DNA of 64,000 nucleotides, taken from positions 1 to 64,000 of the forward strand of contig WNNJ02001360.1 of NCBI GenBank assembly GCA_012934845.2, read 5' to 3'. Every line of letters starts with the position of its first letter. Within the stretch, counting starts at the first letter, position 1. A program made the translations under genes and the position numbers. Of the stretch, positions 16,136-22,950 are shown one piece after another. The notes beneath the pieces were generated by a model. The model made no database searches. It saw nothing but the letters and a program-made list of their open reading frames with translations, and was not told the origin of the DNA. The DNA is from Pomphorhynchus laevis. Taxonomy: Eukaryota; Acanthocephala; Palaeacanthocephala; Echinorhynchida; Pomphorhynchidae.

Positions 16136-19100
16136 AACATATATTTCATATCTTTATATAATTTAGATTTATTTTTTAAACATTTATGAACAAATTCATA
16201 TTCTATAAAGCTTAAAAATAAGTCAGCTATAATTGGGCTACTATTACCTTCCATTTAAACGTTTTTTATTTGTCTAAATATATATTTCCCTACTTTTAAA
16301 TAATTTTGATTTATCAAAATATTTAAGGATTTTGTTAATTCAATTTTATCCATATATTTATATTTACTTGATAATTTAGTTTTTGTTAGATATGCGTTAT
16401 AATTATTATAACATATATATGTATATCTTTTTCCGAATATAAGATTAATGATTTGTTCTAACACTTTTTTAATATATGCTAAATCTAGATTTGTATAAAG
16501 CGTATTAAAATCGTAAGTATTTATATTCTGGAAATTTATTCCTTTTGTGTGCTCGAAAAATGATTTTATTGAATTAATACCAAAATGGTTTTTATGCCAG
16601 AAAACACTATTGGTGTGGTGATTTCAACATTATCATTACATTCGCCATCAGAGTACGGATCAAATTCATTATTAATGGGCAGAGATGTCCAAGATGATTT
16701 ACAAACTCTGCTTTTATTTCTTGAGGTTTTGATCCAACATTTGACCAACCAATCATAAACACTACTCTTTCAATCGTTACATGATCAACCATTCAATATC
16801 GACAACGTTGCTGAAATTCAAGTTATAAAGCAAATACACCAAAGTAAATACACCCCATATATATTTTTGTATTTTTGATCGGCAAATCATAAATGAGGCT
16901 CACTGAGCGCAATGTTTCACTGAGTTTCATTTATGATTTACCGATCGCAAATATCACAACAAAAATTTCCAATATTAGAATTCAACCATCTTATGAATTC
17001 GGCTCTTAAACCGGAATTTAAAGCGTTTAAAAAACTAAGCTGAAATATGCATTATCAAAATATTGTTTCACCAAATTATATATCAGGGTGTCAGCACCAC
17101 GAACGAAATTCAACAGTGAAATTGTCGCAAATGACAAAGTCACCATTTCAAACTAGTTGGTTCTCATCAGTGACCTGTACTCCCCACAACTGGATCGAAG
17201 TTGGGAGAAAGGCTATATGGTGATTTGAAACAACGAAAGTCCCTTGTTCCCTTGCAAAGACTGGGGTTTGCGACTGCAAGTATTCACCCGTCTGCATTAA
17301 GCGCTGGAGAACCAAGCGCGTTGTGCAACAAGATACACACCAGTTGGGTACTGGATAATACAATGCTGCACTACGATGCACTGCCGCTATGCATCCTTAT
17401 CAATAAATTTTTTAAATTGAAATACTATTGTTCGTGGAATCATTTGATATCAGGGTGTCAGCAGCACGAAAGAAATTCAACAGTGAAATTGTCGCAAATG
17501 ACAAAGTCACCATTAAGCGCTTGGTTTTCCAGCCCTTAATACAGACGGGTGAATACTTGCAGTCGCAAACCCCAGTCTTTGCAGGGAACTTTGAGACTTT
17601 CGTTGCTTCAAATCACCATATAGCCTTTCTCTCAACTTCAATCCAGTTGTGGGGAGTACAGGCTACTGATGAGAACCAACTAGTTCGAAATAGTGACTTT
17701 GTCATTTGCGACAATTTCACTGATGAATTTATTTCGTGGTGCTGACACCCTGATATCAAATGATTCCACGAACAAATAGTATTTCAATTTAAGAAATTTA
17801 CCAAATTATATATAATACGCTATCAAAATGTTTTCGTAATGTTTACATCACTGAATTATGAATGCTAAAATCATCACAGATAACACTCGCTTTATTTTTA
17901 TATACCTAACACATCATGATTGTTGTGTTATCTGCATGCTGGTTTAGCTATCAAAGCACTTGCACAATACTCATGGATTATGATTAGTGGGTTTTAATCT
18001 TTTGAAAGTTTACACTCTCTTAAATACTCAAACTAAATGTTATCCATTGTTGCTATGATCTATATCGAACAAAGGTTGTTCCCAGTATGTATTTTCTTAT
18101 GACCTCCTAAGGTATATCTTATCAATGTGAATCATACATATGTGACTTATCCCAATGTAATTTAATAAAGTATATTTTCGTAAAATTGCTTTGAGTTGCT
18201 TTAGATCCAAAGAAGCAAATTTGTGCTCTTAGACTCGATCAAAGTTTTTATGAACCCAGTAGGTCAACTAGACCACTGGGGGTTCTAATTGATCCCATAT
18301 TATCTCATTTAGATTAAAAATCCAGATCGTTAGACTGTCCAATCTGATCATATCAAATATTTTGTCTTTTTAAACCACGTTTCGAATATGTATTCCTACC
18401 ACTGTTTTGCAATATTGTTATCAATTTGTTACACACAATCAGCCAATTCCTTTTTTTAAATCTTTTTATTCAATAAAATAAAATCATATTCTGTAAATTT
18501 ATATAAATGCAATTATTTTTATTCTTAAATGACTAACGTGTTTCATCTTTGTTGTTAATATGCAGAATAGTGAGCTTCTATAAAGCATTTTTAGTGTTAG
18601 CTAAAATCCTTTTAATATCATCGATACAAGTATTTGATCTAGCCTAATTATAATTGATAGATTCTATCATAGAATATTATTGCAACACGGTAAGCTATTG
18701 CTAGCTATGTTGGCACTGATATCCAGACAACGCCACATTTGTCAGTAAACTGTTCTTTTGTGTAAATTGATAAAATTTTCTGCTCACGATATTTATAATT
18801 TAATGAAAATTGTTGGTTTGCTGAACGCTATCTTCAAAATTACATAAATTTCTTCACATAAATCAATAATTAAAATCTGGTTCGCATAAAAAGATATATT
18901 TTTTTTAAATCTCAAAATAGAGTGAGATCAATCCGCGTGAAATACGTTGTTATCATTGAAGCCAAACGCGGAAGAACGGTAGCAAGTACCGTTTCGTCAT
19001 CACAATGATTTGCTTGTTTATAGCAATAAATTAATTATATTTCTCAGATAAGCAATATACTGAATTTATTTAAGACGGCACATGACTTGTGTGCCGTCTG

Positions 19101-19773
19101 CCAGTCCTCCTCTGCATCCAGTAGTGGGAGAGATCTGGCACTGATGAGTCATTGTGATGACGAAACGGTACTTGCTACCGTTCTTCCGAGTCTGGATTCA
19201 ATGATAACAACATATTTTTTGACAAAGTATTTTTACATTTTAAACTTGAGGTAATAATACTTTTTTACATTCGTGGCACACGAATGTAATTTTATCAGAA
19301 TAGAACTTAATTCTAATTGACATTATTCTACTACTGCATTTTGACAAATTAATATTTTAAAATTAATAAAAATAATATATTACAACAGTATAGACATGGT
19401 CAAGTTGGTGATTGTGCTAACAATGCGAACAATCGTAATTTAATGGAAGCCAGAAGTAATAGTTCACGAGTGAATATTTAATAATGTAGTAAAAGCTTAT
19501 CTTTAATTACATTAAATGTGAAAAGGATTTTCGTTAAAATTTGATTTTCATAACAGTTCACTAATTAATAGTAAGATTTAATATTGGATGACACTTGTAA
19601 TGGCTATAACTGTTTAGGTTTAACGTTGTTCACGTAATTTCAAATCCATCTCCTGACTGGACTGGTGAACAAGGACCTATTACTTTGAAATTTATAAAAG
19701 CACAAGTCTCGTCAAAGGAAAAGATGTTTATTGGAGTTTGCGGTTCTCCCGAATTTATAATCACTGTTTCAAG
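181..19773 (+). CDS. CYB5R4: CYB5R4-like cytochrome b5 / CS / cytochrome b5 reductase fusion (8 exons, partial)
   Basis: Eight exons in one orientation read in the order of animal cytochrome b5 reductase 4 (Ncb5or), a soluble NAD(P)H-dependent haem and flavin oxidoreductase known from endoplasmic-reticulum-linked redox and lipid metabolism. Seen: the HPGG haem-ligand motif (exon 181-281), the second haem His in IHPWVNY (1070), a CS-like beta domain (1200-6260), the FAD motif RAYTPIAS (7654), the NADH motif AAGSGITP (11376) and the C-terminal CGSPEF (19618). Every exon junction keeps phase (0,1,1,1,1,2,2). About 430 residues are present against about 520 in the human protein: the N-terminal exons lie upstream of the window and the last roughly 20 residues were not found. 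Introns range from 65 bp to 4.7 kb and hold mobile DNA. Identification is strong; the 3' end is unresolved. Confidence 0.9.
282..1069 (+). other. Intron, no recognised element
   Basis: AT-rich intron between the first two CYB5R4-like exons. I see only short chance reading frames. Confidence 0.5.
1070..1445 (+). CDS. CYB5R4: CYB5R4-like exon: end of b5 domain, linker, start of CS domain
   Basis: The acceptor is ttattttag before 1070 (phase 0); the donor is CA/GTAAGC after 1445 (phase 1). It opens with IHPWVNYKSLIESCYVGKL, matching the human HRWVNYESMLKECLVG segment that carries the second haem-ligand His. A low-complexity Ser/Gln/Asn linker of about 45 residues follows, then the first strands of the CS domain (HSITLTVCNKKAE). 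The linker is poorly conserved, as is usual for this family. Confidence 0.88.
1530..1640. repeat. Short clustered inverted repeats of TGACACATTATG
   Basis: The 12-mer TGACACATTATG occurs twice directly, with its near complement ATTAATGTGTCAT between, inside a CYB5R4 intron. It may be the remains of a small foldback transposon; no longer arms were found. Confidence 0.45.
1907..2345 (-). repeat. Solo 3' ends of PLE-A (two partial pieces)
   Basis: 1907-2090 reads on the minus strand as the PLE-A 3' terminal sequence, recognised by the end motif AGCTGACTGAGTCTACGTA and by GAATTGACTAATAGATAAC. A second, plus-oriented and diverged scrap at about 2260-2345 keeps GCAGTTCCTCCTAATGAC. Between them is an A-rich low-complexity run (2090-2160). 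Neither has coding sequence. Confidence 0.65.
2346..4050. other. Intron sequence, nothing recognised
   Basis: AT-rich, without open frames above 60 codons. Apart from the piece near 2540 that repeats AAGATGCAAGGTATC from 1848, I see no structured element. Confidence 0.4.
4060..4165 (-). repeat. Solo terminus of PLE-B
   Basis: Contains TAATGATCCATTATTGATAA followed by a match to the terminal segment also present at 51715, 56200 and (reverse) 52850 and 62640, including TTTCGCTAACCTCTGTTAGC. On the minus strand this is the CTGAAGA-like, stem, GAAA motif in decayed form. Confidence 0.6.
4990..5240 (-). repeat. Decayed PLE-A 3' UTR pieces
   Basis: GATTAGAGGTCATCAG at about 5050 and GTATTAGAGGTTACCAGGAG at about 5212 match, on the minus strand, the CTCTAAT-side of the PLE-A 3' UTR. 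The 5050 piece runs on into a diverged version of the pseudoknot segment. No coding part is visible. Confidence 0.5.
5690..5890. repeat. Small foldback with CTGAAGAT-stem motif on both arms
   Basis: The plus strand at about 5857 reads CCTGAAGATGATAGC and then a partner strand GCTAT-like; the left arm at 5791-5812 is the inverted copy, with GATAGCTTTTGCTATC and GAAATATT on the minus strand. An end segment resembling those at 35.3 and 41.3 kb (TTTATAAGAACGAAGAAAG) lies at 5730. It sits in a CYB5R4 intron. Confidence 0.5.
6111..6260 (+). CDS. CYB5R4: CYB5R4-like exon: CS domain
   Basis: The acceptor is acatag before 6111 (phase 1) and the donor is CAAG/GTAAAT. It encodes the second half of the CS domain (ELKENEDGNWAVEFV and KVSKFLF). 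A 65-bp intron separates it from the next exon, the only compact intron in this gene. The exact acceptor was chosen because it is the AG that keeps phase with exon 1070-1445. Confidence 0.8.
6326..6463 (+). CDS. CYB5R4: CYB5R4-like exon: start of FAD-binding reductase domain
   Basis: The acceptor is tttattcag before 6326 and the donor is TCAG/GTTTGC after 6463, both phase 1. It encodes ITPSTHLYTFRVPSNL and IGSYTLVKL, which correspond to the human DTRLFCLMLPPSTHL and IGQHVYLKL at the start of the ferredoxin-reductase-type FAD domain. Confidence 0.87.
6866..6952 (+). CDS. Possible alternative terminal exon of the CYB5R4-like gene
   Basis: A good acceptor (gtttttgcag) is followed, in the same phase 1 that the preceding exon needs, by a 28-codon open frame beginning TQLRIQIITPDPQ and ending in TAA at 6952. 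It has no counterpart in known CYB5R4 and would truncate the protein before the FAD motif; direct joining of 6463 to 7654 gives the canonical protein. It may be a cryptic exon or chance. A small inverted-repeat element starts 15 bases downstream. Confidence 0.2.
6968..7223. mobile_element. MITE-like element with about 75-bp terminal inverted repeats
   Basis: GTTTTGCAAATAATGTCAAG at 6968 is mirrored by its near-perfect complement ending at 7223. The arms run about 75 bp each with few mismatches; the centre is AT-rich and non-coding. The size (256 bp) and structure are those of a non-autonomous DNA transposon. A target duplication is not obvious and the superfamily is unknown. Confidence 0.7.
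7654..7797 (+). CDS. CYB5R4: CYB5R4-like exon: FAD-binding RxYTPxS motif
   Basis: The acceptor is atattttag before 7654 and the donor is ATAG/GTAACT, both phase 1. CRAYTPIAS carries the RxYTxxS motif that binds the FAD phosphate and isoalloxazine; FIIKTVPNGFMSSYM matches the human FLIKIYPTGLFTPEL. It joins in frame to 6326-6463 and to 11376-11517. Confidence 0.9.
7900..8355 (+). other. Intron sequence, nothing recognised
   Basis: AT-rich intron of the CYB5R4-like gene with no element I can name. Confidence 0.4.
8360..9300 (-). repeat. Three tandem copies (about 300-390 bp) of a PLE-end-like unit
   Basis: Units begin near 8380, 8700 and 9085, each with a match to CAGCAGTACGCTACATTTCAG, then TACTGATCCAA, then a GTTTCACGTTTCAG-like box, and end in TTTCTGATTTCAAATTAAATCAG. 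Read on the minus strand, the order GGACTGAAA, short hairpin, GTGATGAGGTC parallels the hammerhead-like segment of the 46.6-47.2 kb inverted repeat. The units have diverged, so the array is old. The hydrophobic minus-strand frame at 9276-9494 overlaps its edge and is not supported as a gene. Confidence 0.6.
9530..11375 (+). other. Intron sequence with a short local duplication
   Basis: The only structure I noticed is a direct duplication near 10715-10785 (AACAGTCGAYAAAAGGAAAT twice). No coding or structured element was recognised. Confidence 0.4.
11376..11517 (+). CDS. CYB5R4: CYB5R4-like exon: NADH-binding GxGxxP motif
   Basis: The acceptor is ctgtgtag before 11376 (phase 1) and the donor is AAAAG/GTGAAT (phase 2). 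PILLLAAGSGITPFVDLI is the pyridine-nucleotide-binding segment, equivalent to the human LFLLAAGTGFTPMVKIL. The Gly-rich loop looks intact, so nothing here suggests loss of function. Confidence 0.9.
12136..12397 (+). mobile_element. LINE C-terminal tail fragment
   Basis: The open frame (about 143 codons from 11966) carries LPDGVTIFPW, KSLMWDPICVN and CCPFGVETYG. This resembles the segment lying after the reverse transcriptase in several animal LINEs, where a PDGxTxxPW...WDxT...ETLG pattern is common. No RT core or endonuclease flanks it, so it is a scrap inserted in a CYB5R4 intron. Upstream, CAAAGGACGAC and CAAAGAACGAC form a short duplication. The family is inferred from motif memory, not alignment. 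Confidence 0.6.
12440..13280 (+). other. Intron sequence, nothing recognised
   Basis: AT-rich; no element recognised except a local GCATAATGTGC duplication at about 12770-12802. Confidence 0.4.
13284..13564. repeat. Near-perfect 135-bp-arm inverted repeat with hammerhead-like box
   Basis: Arms 13284-13420 and 13430-13564 are complementary over almost their whole length around a centre with TTCAAAAAGTAGTTTGAA. Each arm holds, in opposite orientation, CTGAAGAAGTCC, a short loop, GGGAC and GAAACGTT (minus strand 13348-13381; plus 13474-13504, where the last box is slightly altered). GTCC and GGAC can pair. It resembles a hammerhead core with one extra base after CTGAAGA. The near-identity of the arms suggests recent origin. 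Confidence 0.75.
13565..14450 (+). other. Intron sequence with a dispersed duplication
   Basis: The segment TAGCTATCGAAAATTTGAC with its AATAAAAATAATAATTTC tail occurs at 13100 and again at 14000, with a partly inverted copy at 13905-13950. No gene is supported; the short frame at 14018-14236 is chance. Confidence 0.4.
14452..14695. repeat. Inverted repeat with CTGAAGAAG-like box
   Basis: Arms 14452-14565 and 14580-14695 pair imperfectly. On the plus strand, TTTGAAGAAGCC, a short loop and GCGAAACGT lie at 14613-14640; the inverse is on the left arm. It lies just 270 bases upstream of a CYB5R4 exon. Confidence 0.65.
14968..15054 (+). CDS. CYB5R4: CYB5R4-like exon: reductase C-terminal half
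   Basis: The acceptor is atgttgtag (phase 2) and the donor is gatt/gtgagt. The encoded EVKLIYCNQSEAETIYRQEI follows the human VKLMFFNKTEDDIIWRSQL, and DRLAANERL follows EKLAFKDKRL. The start may be off by a base or two; it was set by the phase of the previous exon. Confidence 0.85.
15218..15440 (+). repeat. Solo PLE-A 3' end
   Basis: This non-coding piece begins with CAGAGGAAATACTCC and includes GGCCCACTGCTATGTTGGG and TTATTTATTAGTCAATTT. It is missing the terminal CGTAGACTCAG. The pseudoknot segments are present with one mismatch in the longer pairing. Confidence 0.7.
15620..16595 (-). mobile_element. PLE-A copy, 5'-truncated, RT core interrupted by a TA microsatellite
   Basis: The minus strand reads as the PLE-A RT from about the STLYTNL segment (16490) through SSPIIADLFLSFIEYEF to the C-terminal SGKFLWMNNK (15835), followed by a 3' UTR to about 15620. 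At 16096-16132 a TA repeat replaces the stretch from the catalytic YIDD onward: the frame reads YIYIYI before resuming at FLHEHSCIPYN. The copy is therefore inactive. The 3' UTR (GTTTTTGAGTTTTGAACTG on the minus strand) is shared with the 54-55 kb copy rather than the 20-kb copy, so two subfamilies exist. Confidence 0.85.
16840..16962. repeat. Short inverted repeat
   Basis: GATCGGCAAATCATAAATGA and its near complement at 16925-16950 flank a 40-bp loop containing a second inner pairing (CTCACTGAG / CACTGAGT). It is a small foldback of unknown family. Confidence 0.5.
17080..17805. repeat. Complex inverted repeat carrying hammerhead cores
   Basis: Three related end segments (17085-17160 minus, 17405-17520 minus, 17690-17805 plus) share GGGTGTCAGCA and TTGTCGCAAATGACAAAG. 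The outer pair 17405-17515 / 17695-17805 is almost perfectly complementary. The 17150-17310 block reappears inverted at 17530-17690. The right half holds a hammerhead core at 17666-17690, the left half an inverted copy at 17152-17176. The interior open frames shadow the repeat. Confidence 0.75.
17641..17745 (+). ncRNA. Candidate hammerhead ribozyme core
   Basis: CTGATGA (17666-17672) is followed by GAACCAACTAGTTC (GAAC/GTTC stem II) and GAAA (17687-17690). A downstream hairpin of GTGA..TTGTC against GACAA..TCAC could serve as stem III. The upstream ATCCAGTTGTGGGGAG matches, in position, the ATCCAGTAGTGGGAG before the 19.1-kb core. I could not place stem I or the cleavage base with certainty. 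Confidence 0.55.
17860..18950 (+). other. Intron sequence, nothing recognised
   Basis: Long AT-rich stretch between two hammerhead-bearing repeats. I see only a small imperfect hairpin near 18257-18285 (CCCAGTAGGTC / GACCACTGGG). Confidence 0.4.
18955..19230. repeat. Foldback with inverted hammerhead arms and a 60-bp spacer
   Basis: The left arm (18960-19007) is the inverse of the right arm (19150-19215): GAACGGTAGCAAGTACCGTT against its complement, and CATTGAAGCC-like flanks. Between them lies TTTGCTTGTTTATAGCAA..., a 60-bp segment that recurs at 22886-22947 on the other side of the PLE-A copy. The right arm is the more complete hammerhead. Confidence 0.7.
19105..19215 (+). ncRNA. Candidate hammerhead ribozyme (best-formed core in the window)
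   Basis: The sequence reads CTGATGA (about 19144), then GTCAT-TGTG-ATGAC as a perfect 5-bp stem II, then GAAA, then ACGGTA-CTTGC-TACCGT as a 6-bp stem III followed by T as cleavage base. Upstream ATCCAG can pair with downstream CTGGAT as distal stem I, with GGGAGA/TCTTCC possible between. All invariant core bases (CUGANGA, GAAA) are present. The part of stem I next to the core is poorly paired. Copies occur at 24.3 and 25.1 kb. Confidence 0.65.
19618..19773 (+). CDS. CYB5R4: CYB5R4-like exon: CGxPxF segment, last exon found
   Basis: The acceptor is ctgtttag before 19618 and the donor is TCAAG/GTAAGA, both phase 2. It encodes PSPDWTGEQGPIT, like the human SEWNGKQGHIS, and VCGSPEF, like CICGPVPF, the conserved Cys-Gly segment of the NADH domain. 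About 20 more residues should follow. No convincing phase-2 exon with a LLxxxG...IHxF ending was seen downstream; the intron is interrupted by PLE-A from 20041. Confidence 0.87.
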
Positions 19774-20040
19774 GTAAGATACATATTGTCTACCATTCTT
19801 ACGTAAAATTAATTTTAAATTGTGTTTCAACCACTCCTAGTGATGCTGTAGTAAATTTTTAAACCAGCTTAAATTTAAAGATGTTATTTAAATTTTTATT
19901 ATTAGAGTTAAAAATTAGCAAATTAATTTTTTAGTAAATACTAGTTTATACTTTGCACTATTTTATGCATCACGTTTTTAAATAGCGACGTATCTTTATC
20001 ACCATTTTAGCATGTGATGATATAAATCTTATTAATTAAA

Positions 20041-20410
20041 TCAGCTAACTGAGTCTACGTATTGTTATATAATTATAAAATAAACAAAACATAATAATGC
20101 TAAATCAAAATTTAATAATTAAATAATAAAATTAATAATTGTTTTTAGATTTTCTATAATTTAAATCAAGTTAAAAAATAAAAATAAAAATAAAAAATAA
20201 AATTTAAAATAAACGTCATTTTTATGAATTGACTAATAAATAACAGACGTTGTATCAGAATAAGAATTAGAGGTCATCAGGAGGAACTGCTATGCTATCA
20301 GGTTTCGGCCCCTAACTCCTCAACCCAACATAGCAGCGGGGCCAAATATATGCTAATGATGTATTTCCTCTGAAATAACTATCTAGTATCTTATTCTAAT
20401 GCAAAGTATA
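20041..20410 (-). repeat. PLE-A 3' UTR with candidate pseudoknot
   Basis: On the minus strand this follows the RT stop directly and ends in ACTCAGTTAGCTGA (20041). It holds the hairpin AAATACAT..ATGTATTT. Next come GGCCCC, CTGCTATG, TTGGGTTGAGGAGTTA, GGGGCC and CATAGCAG in that order, so that the two helices interleave (H-type pseudoknot topology). Copies at 39.95 and 44.07 kb keep both helices. Confidence 0.75.
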
Positions 20411-22792
20411 TTATTTATTATCCATCCATAAAAATTTGCCACTTAAGAGTTTAAATTTATTCTTTATATTATTGTGTTGATTTATATATTTTACTATTTT
20501 CTGCTTAATGTTATTTTTATAGTAACCTAGTTTAAAATATGTATCTATTAAATTATTTAAATGATTTTGAAGAAAGCCAATATCATTACATATTGTTGCA
20601 ATTCTTAAAATTTCATTATTTAATGTATTATATTTTATATTATATGGTATGCATGAATGAAATATGTCATCTTTACGATATAAATTAATAGTAGTTTTAG
20701 TTAATGTTAATTTAATGTTCATATCTAGATATACACCTTCTTTATCATTAATATTGGTTTTGTTAAGAATAAGGCTTTCTGGATAAATGTGCTCACTTAT
20801 TGAATAAAAATTATTAGAATTAAATACACATATATCATCAATGTATCGAAACATATATTTCATATATTTATATTGTTTAGATTTAGTTTTTACACAGTTA
20901 TGAACAAATTCATATTCTATAAAGCTTAAAAACAAGTCAGCTATAATTGGGCTACTATTACCACCCATTGGAACACCTTTTACTTGTCTAAATATAGATG
21001 TCCCTACTTTTAAATAATTTTGATTTATCAAAATATTTAAGGATTCTATTAATTCAATTTTATCCATATATTTATATTTATTTGATGGTTTAATTTTTGT
21101 TAGATAGGCGTTATAATTATTATAACATATATATGTATATCTTTTTCCGAATATAAGGTTAATTAATTTTACTAACGCTTCTTTAATATCTACTAAATCT
21201 AGATTTGTATAAAGCGTACTAAAATCGTATGTATTTATATTTTGAAAATTTATTCCTTTTGTCTGTTCTAAAAATTCTTTTGTAGAATTAATACTGAAAT
21301 AGTGTTTTATACCAGTATTAATTTCGATTACCTTGCAATATTTTTTAAAATGTGCTTTAATTACTTTAAGTATTTTATTCATATAGACAGAAAGTGGTTT
21401 TAATGTACATTTAAACGCACTACATATGAACCTAGGTTTTATTGGATTTTTATGTAATTTTGGATTCCAATATAATATAGGTATAGTTTTATTATCTAAT
21501 TCAACCTTTATACCCTTTTTATCCATTATAGAACAGTGACTTGTAATAATTGTTTCTAAACTCAACTCACTACGTTCATATGTTGGATTTACATTTAAAT
21601 CATTAGAATTAACCTCTTTCATTAGTATATCATAATAAAGCTTTTTGCATATGAAGACAAAGTTATTACTAGCTTTATCAATAGTTGTTATTATATAGTT
21701 ATCCTTTAATTTAGTAAGTTCTTTATACATATCTTTATTAATTTTATCTTTCCTTTTATAATTGTTTGTTATTTTCATTTTATTTTTAATTTTATCAAAT
21801 ATATAATCTTTCCAAATTTTTATCTTAGATATATTCGAGCTTTCACTATTAATCAGCTTACTAAAGTAATCATTTAAGTTATTATATAACGAACTGTAAA
21901 TTTTATTTTTGTCGTTGTTGTTATTTAATCTATATTTATACCCTTTTGATAGCAGCTTTCTTAATTCACAATTTTCAATTAATTCTAGATTATGGGTACA
22001 TATATGTTCATTTATTTTATCAAAACTAAGACTTTTACAATTGCATTCTGTTTCCATTATGTTTCTAATATTATCGTTACATATTGATTTTAATTCTTTA
22101 TTATAATTACAAATTTTTCGTCCTAATGGTGGTAGGAGTTTATACCTTATTTTAGGAATATATTTACTTAAATCTGACCCTATTATTTCTTTACTTTTAG
22201 AATTATTTAAAAGTCCGGCTATATTTATGTTATCTATACATTTATTAATGAAGTTTATGGTTAATGTATATTTTCTATTGTTATTATTTACATTTATTGT
22301 ACGATTATAGTATTTTGTATTACAATAACTGTCTATTATACAACTTAGCCTATCATAGTCGTTAATTAATTTTTGATTTATTGAACATATGATATCTTTA
22401 GAAAAACTTCTTATATTTACATAAAGATCTTTTAGCTTATTATCACTTAAAAGTTGTTTTAACATTTCTAATTGTTCATTTATATACATATCTTTTTTAA
22501 TATTTTTAACTCTATTTTTCCTATTCCTTTTATCACCATGACTTCTTGGTTTGCGTTTAACCGGATTATTATAATATAGTTGTTTATTATGTATTATACT
22601 ACTTCTGCCAATTCCTTGTACCACGTCATTCAATCCTAATGGGTACATGGAATTAAGCGTTTTAATCCAAAAATCTTCTTTTTCTAATAGTTTTTGATTT
22701 AATATTGAAATGTTTTCTTCGATAATATGTTCTAAAATAAATAATTTACAGTTTTTAATATCATGTAATATCATTACAGTTTTTAATATCAA
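20411..22792 (-). CDS. Penelope-like element reverse transcriptase, 793-codon open frame (PLE-A)
   Basis: The frame is uninterrupted. Near the N-terminus (about residues 37-55) is DFWIKTLNSMYPLGLND, which resembles the end of a GIY-YIG endonuclease domain, then KRKPRSHGDKR. RT motifs follow: WNPKLHKNPIKPRF (about 440-455), DFSTLYTNL (about 520), VPMGGNSSPIIADLFLSFIE (about 606) and the catalytic YIDD (about 649), then YLDMNIKL. The protein ends SGKFLWMDNK without a C-terminal GIY-YIG domain, as in endonuclease-lacking PLEs, or in Naiad-type PLEs where the nuclease lies N-terminal. The start at 22792 is simply the first Met; upstream is AT-rich, so the nuclease part may have been lost by 5' truncation. 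It inserts in the last intron of the CYB5R4-like gene, opposite to it. Confidence 0.88.
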   Translation of the reverse strand: MILKTVMILHDIKNCKLFILEHIIEENISILNQKLLEKEDFWIKTLNSMYPLGLNDVVQGIGRSSIIHNKQLYYNNPVKRKPRSHGDKRNRKNRVKNIKKDMYINEQLEMLKQLLSDNKLKDLYVNIRSFSKDIICSINQKLINDYDRLSCIIDSYCNTKYYNRTINVNNNNRKYTLTINFINKCIDNINIAGLLNNSKSKEIIGSDLSKYIPKIRYKLLPPLGRKICNYNKELKSICNDNIRNIMETECNCKSLSFDKINEHICTHNLELIENCELRKLLSKGYKYRLNNNNDKNKIYSSLYNNLNDYFSKLINSESSNISKIKIWKDYIFDKIKNKMKITNNYKRKDKINKDMYKELTKLKDNYIITTIDKASNNFVFICKKLYYDILMKEVNSNDLNVNPTYERSELSLETIITSHCSIMDKKGIKVELDNKTIPILYWNPKLHKNPIKPRFICSAFKCTLKPLSVYMNKILKVIKAHFKKYCKVIEINTGIKHYFSINSTKEFLEQTKGINFQNINTYDFSTLYTNLDLVDIKEALVKLINLIFGKRYTYICYNNYNAYLTKIKPSNKYKYMDKIELIESLNILINQNYLKVGTSIFRQVKGVPMGGNSSPIIADLFLSFIEYEFVHNCVKTKSKQYKYMKYMFRYIDDICVFNSNNFYSISEHIYPESLILNKTNINDKEGVYLDMNIKLTLTKTTINLYRKDDIFHSCIPYNIKYNTLNNEILRIATICNDIGFLQNHLNNLIDTYFKLGYYKNNIKQKIVKYINQHNNIKNKFKLLSGKFLWMDNK

Positions 22793-22950
22793 GATTAATA
22801 TTAATTGAATATTAATATAATAATTTATTATATTAATTTATATTAATTGAGTTTTCGAAAAAGTACTGCCCCAACTATAGTGAATATTTGCTTGTTTATA
22901 GCAAGAAATTAATTATATTTCTCAGATAAGCAATATACTGAATTTAGAAA
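22793..22950 (-). other. PLE-A 5' junction and copy of the 19.0-kb spacer
   Basis: 22793-22885 is TAATATTAAT-rich and repeats part of the 5' end of the frame (GATATTAAAAACTGTAA occurs twice on the minus strand near 22735-22792). 22886-22947 is a near-identical 60-bp copy of 19008-19068. Confidence 0.6.

Noticed and set aside
20270-20350. Hammerhead in the PLE-A 3' UTR (GAAA and CTGATGA are both present)
   Set aside because: The order and spacing do not give a stem II; GGGGCC before GAAA pairs with GGCCCC further upstream, not with bases after CTGATGA.
20270-20350. True HDV-family ribozyme in the same UTR
   Set aside because: The helix order fits, but the characteristic L3 sequence, P1.1 and catalytic C context could not be found; kept only as a pseudoknot.
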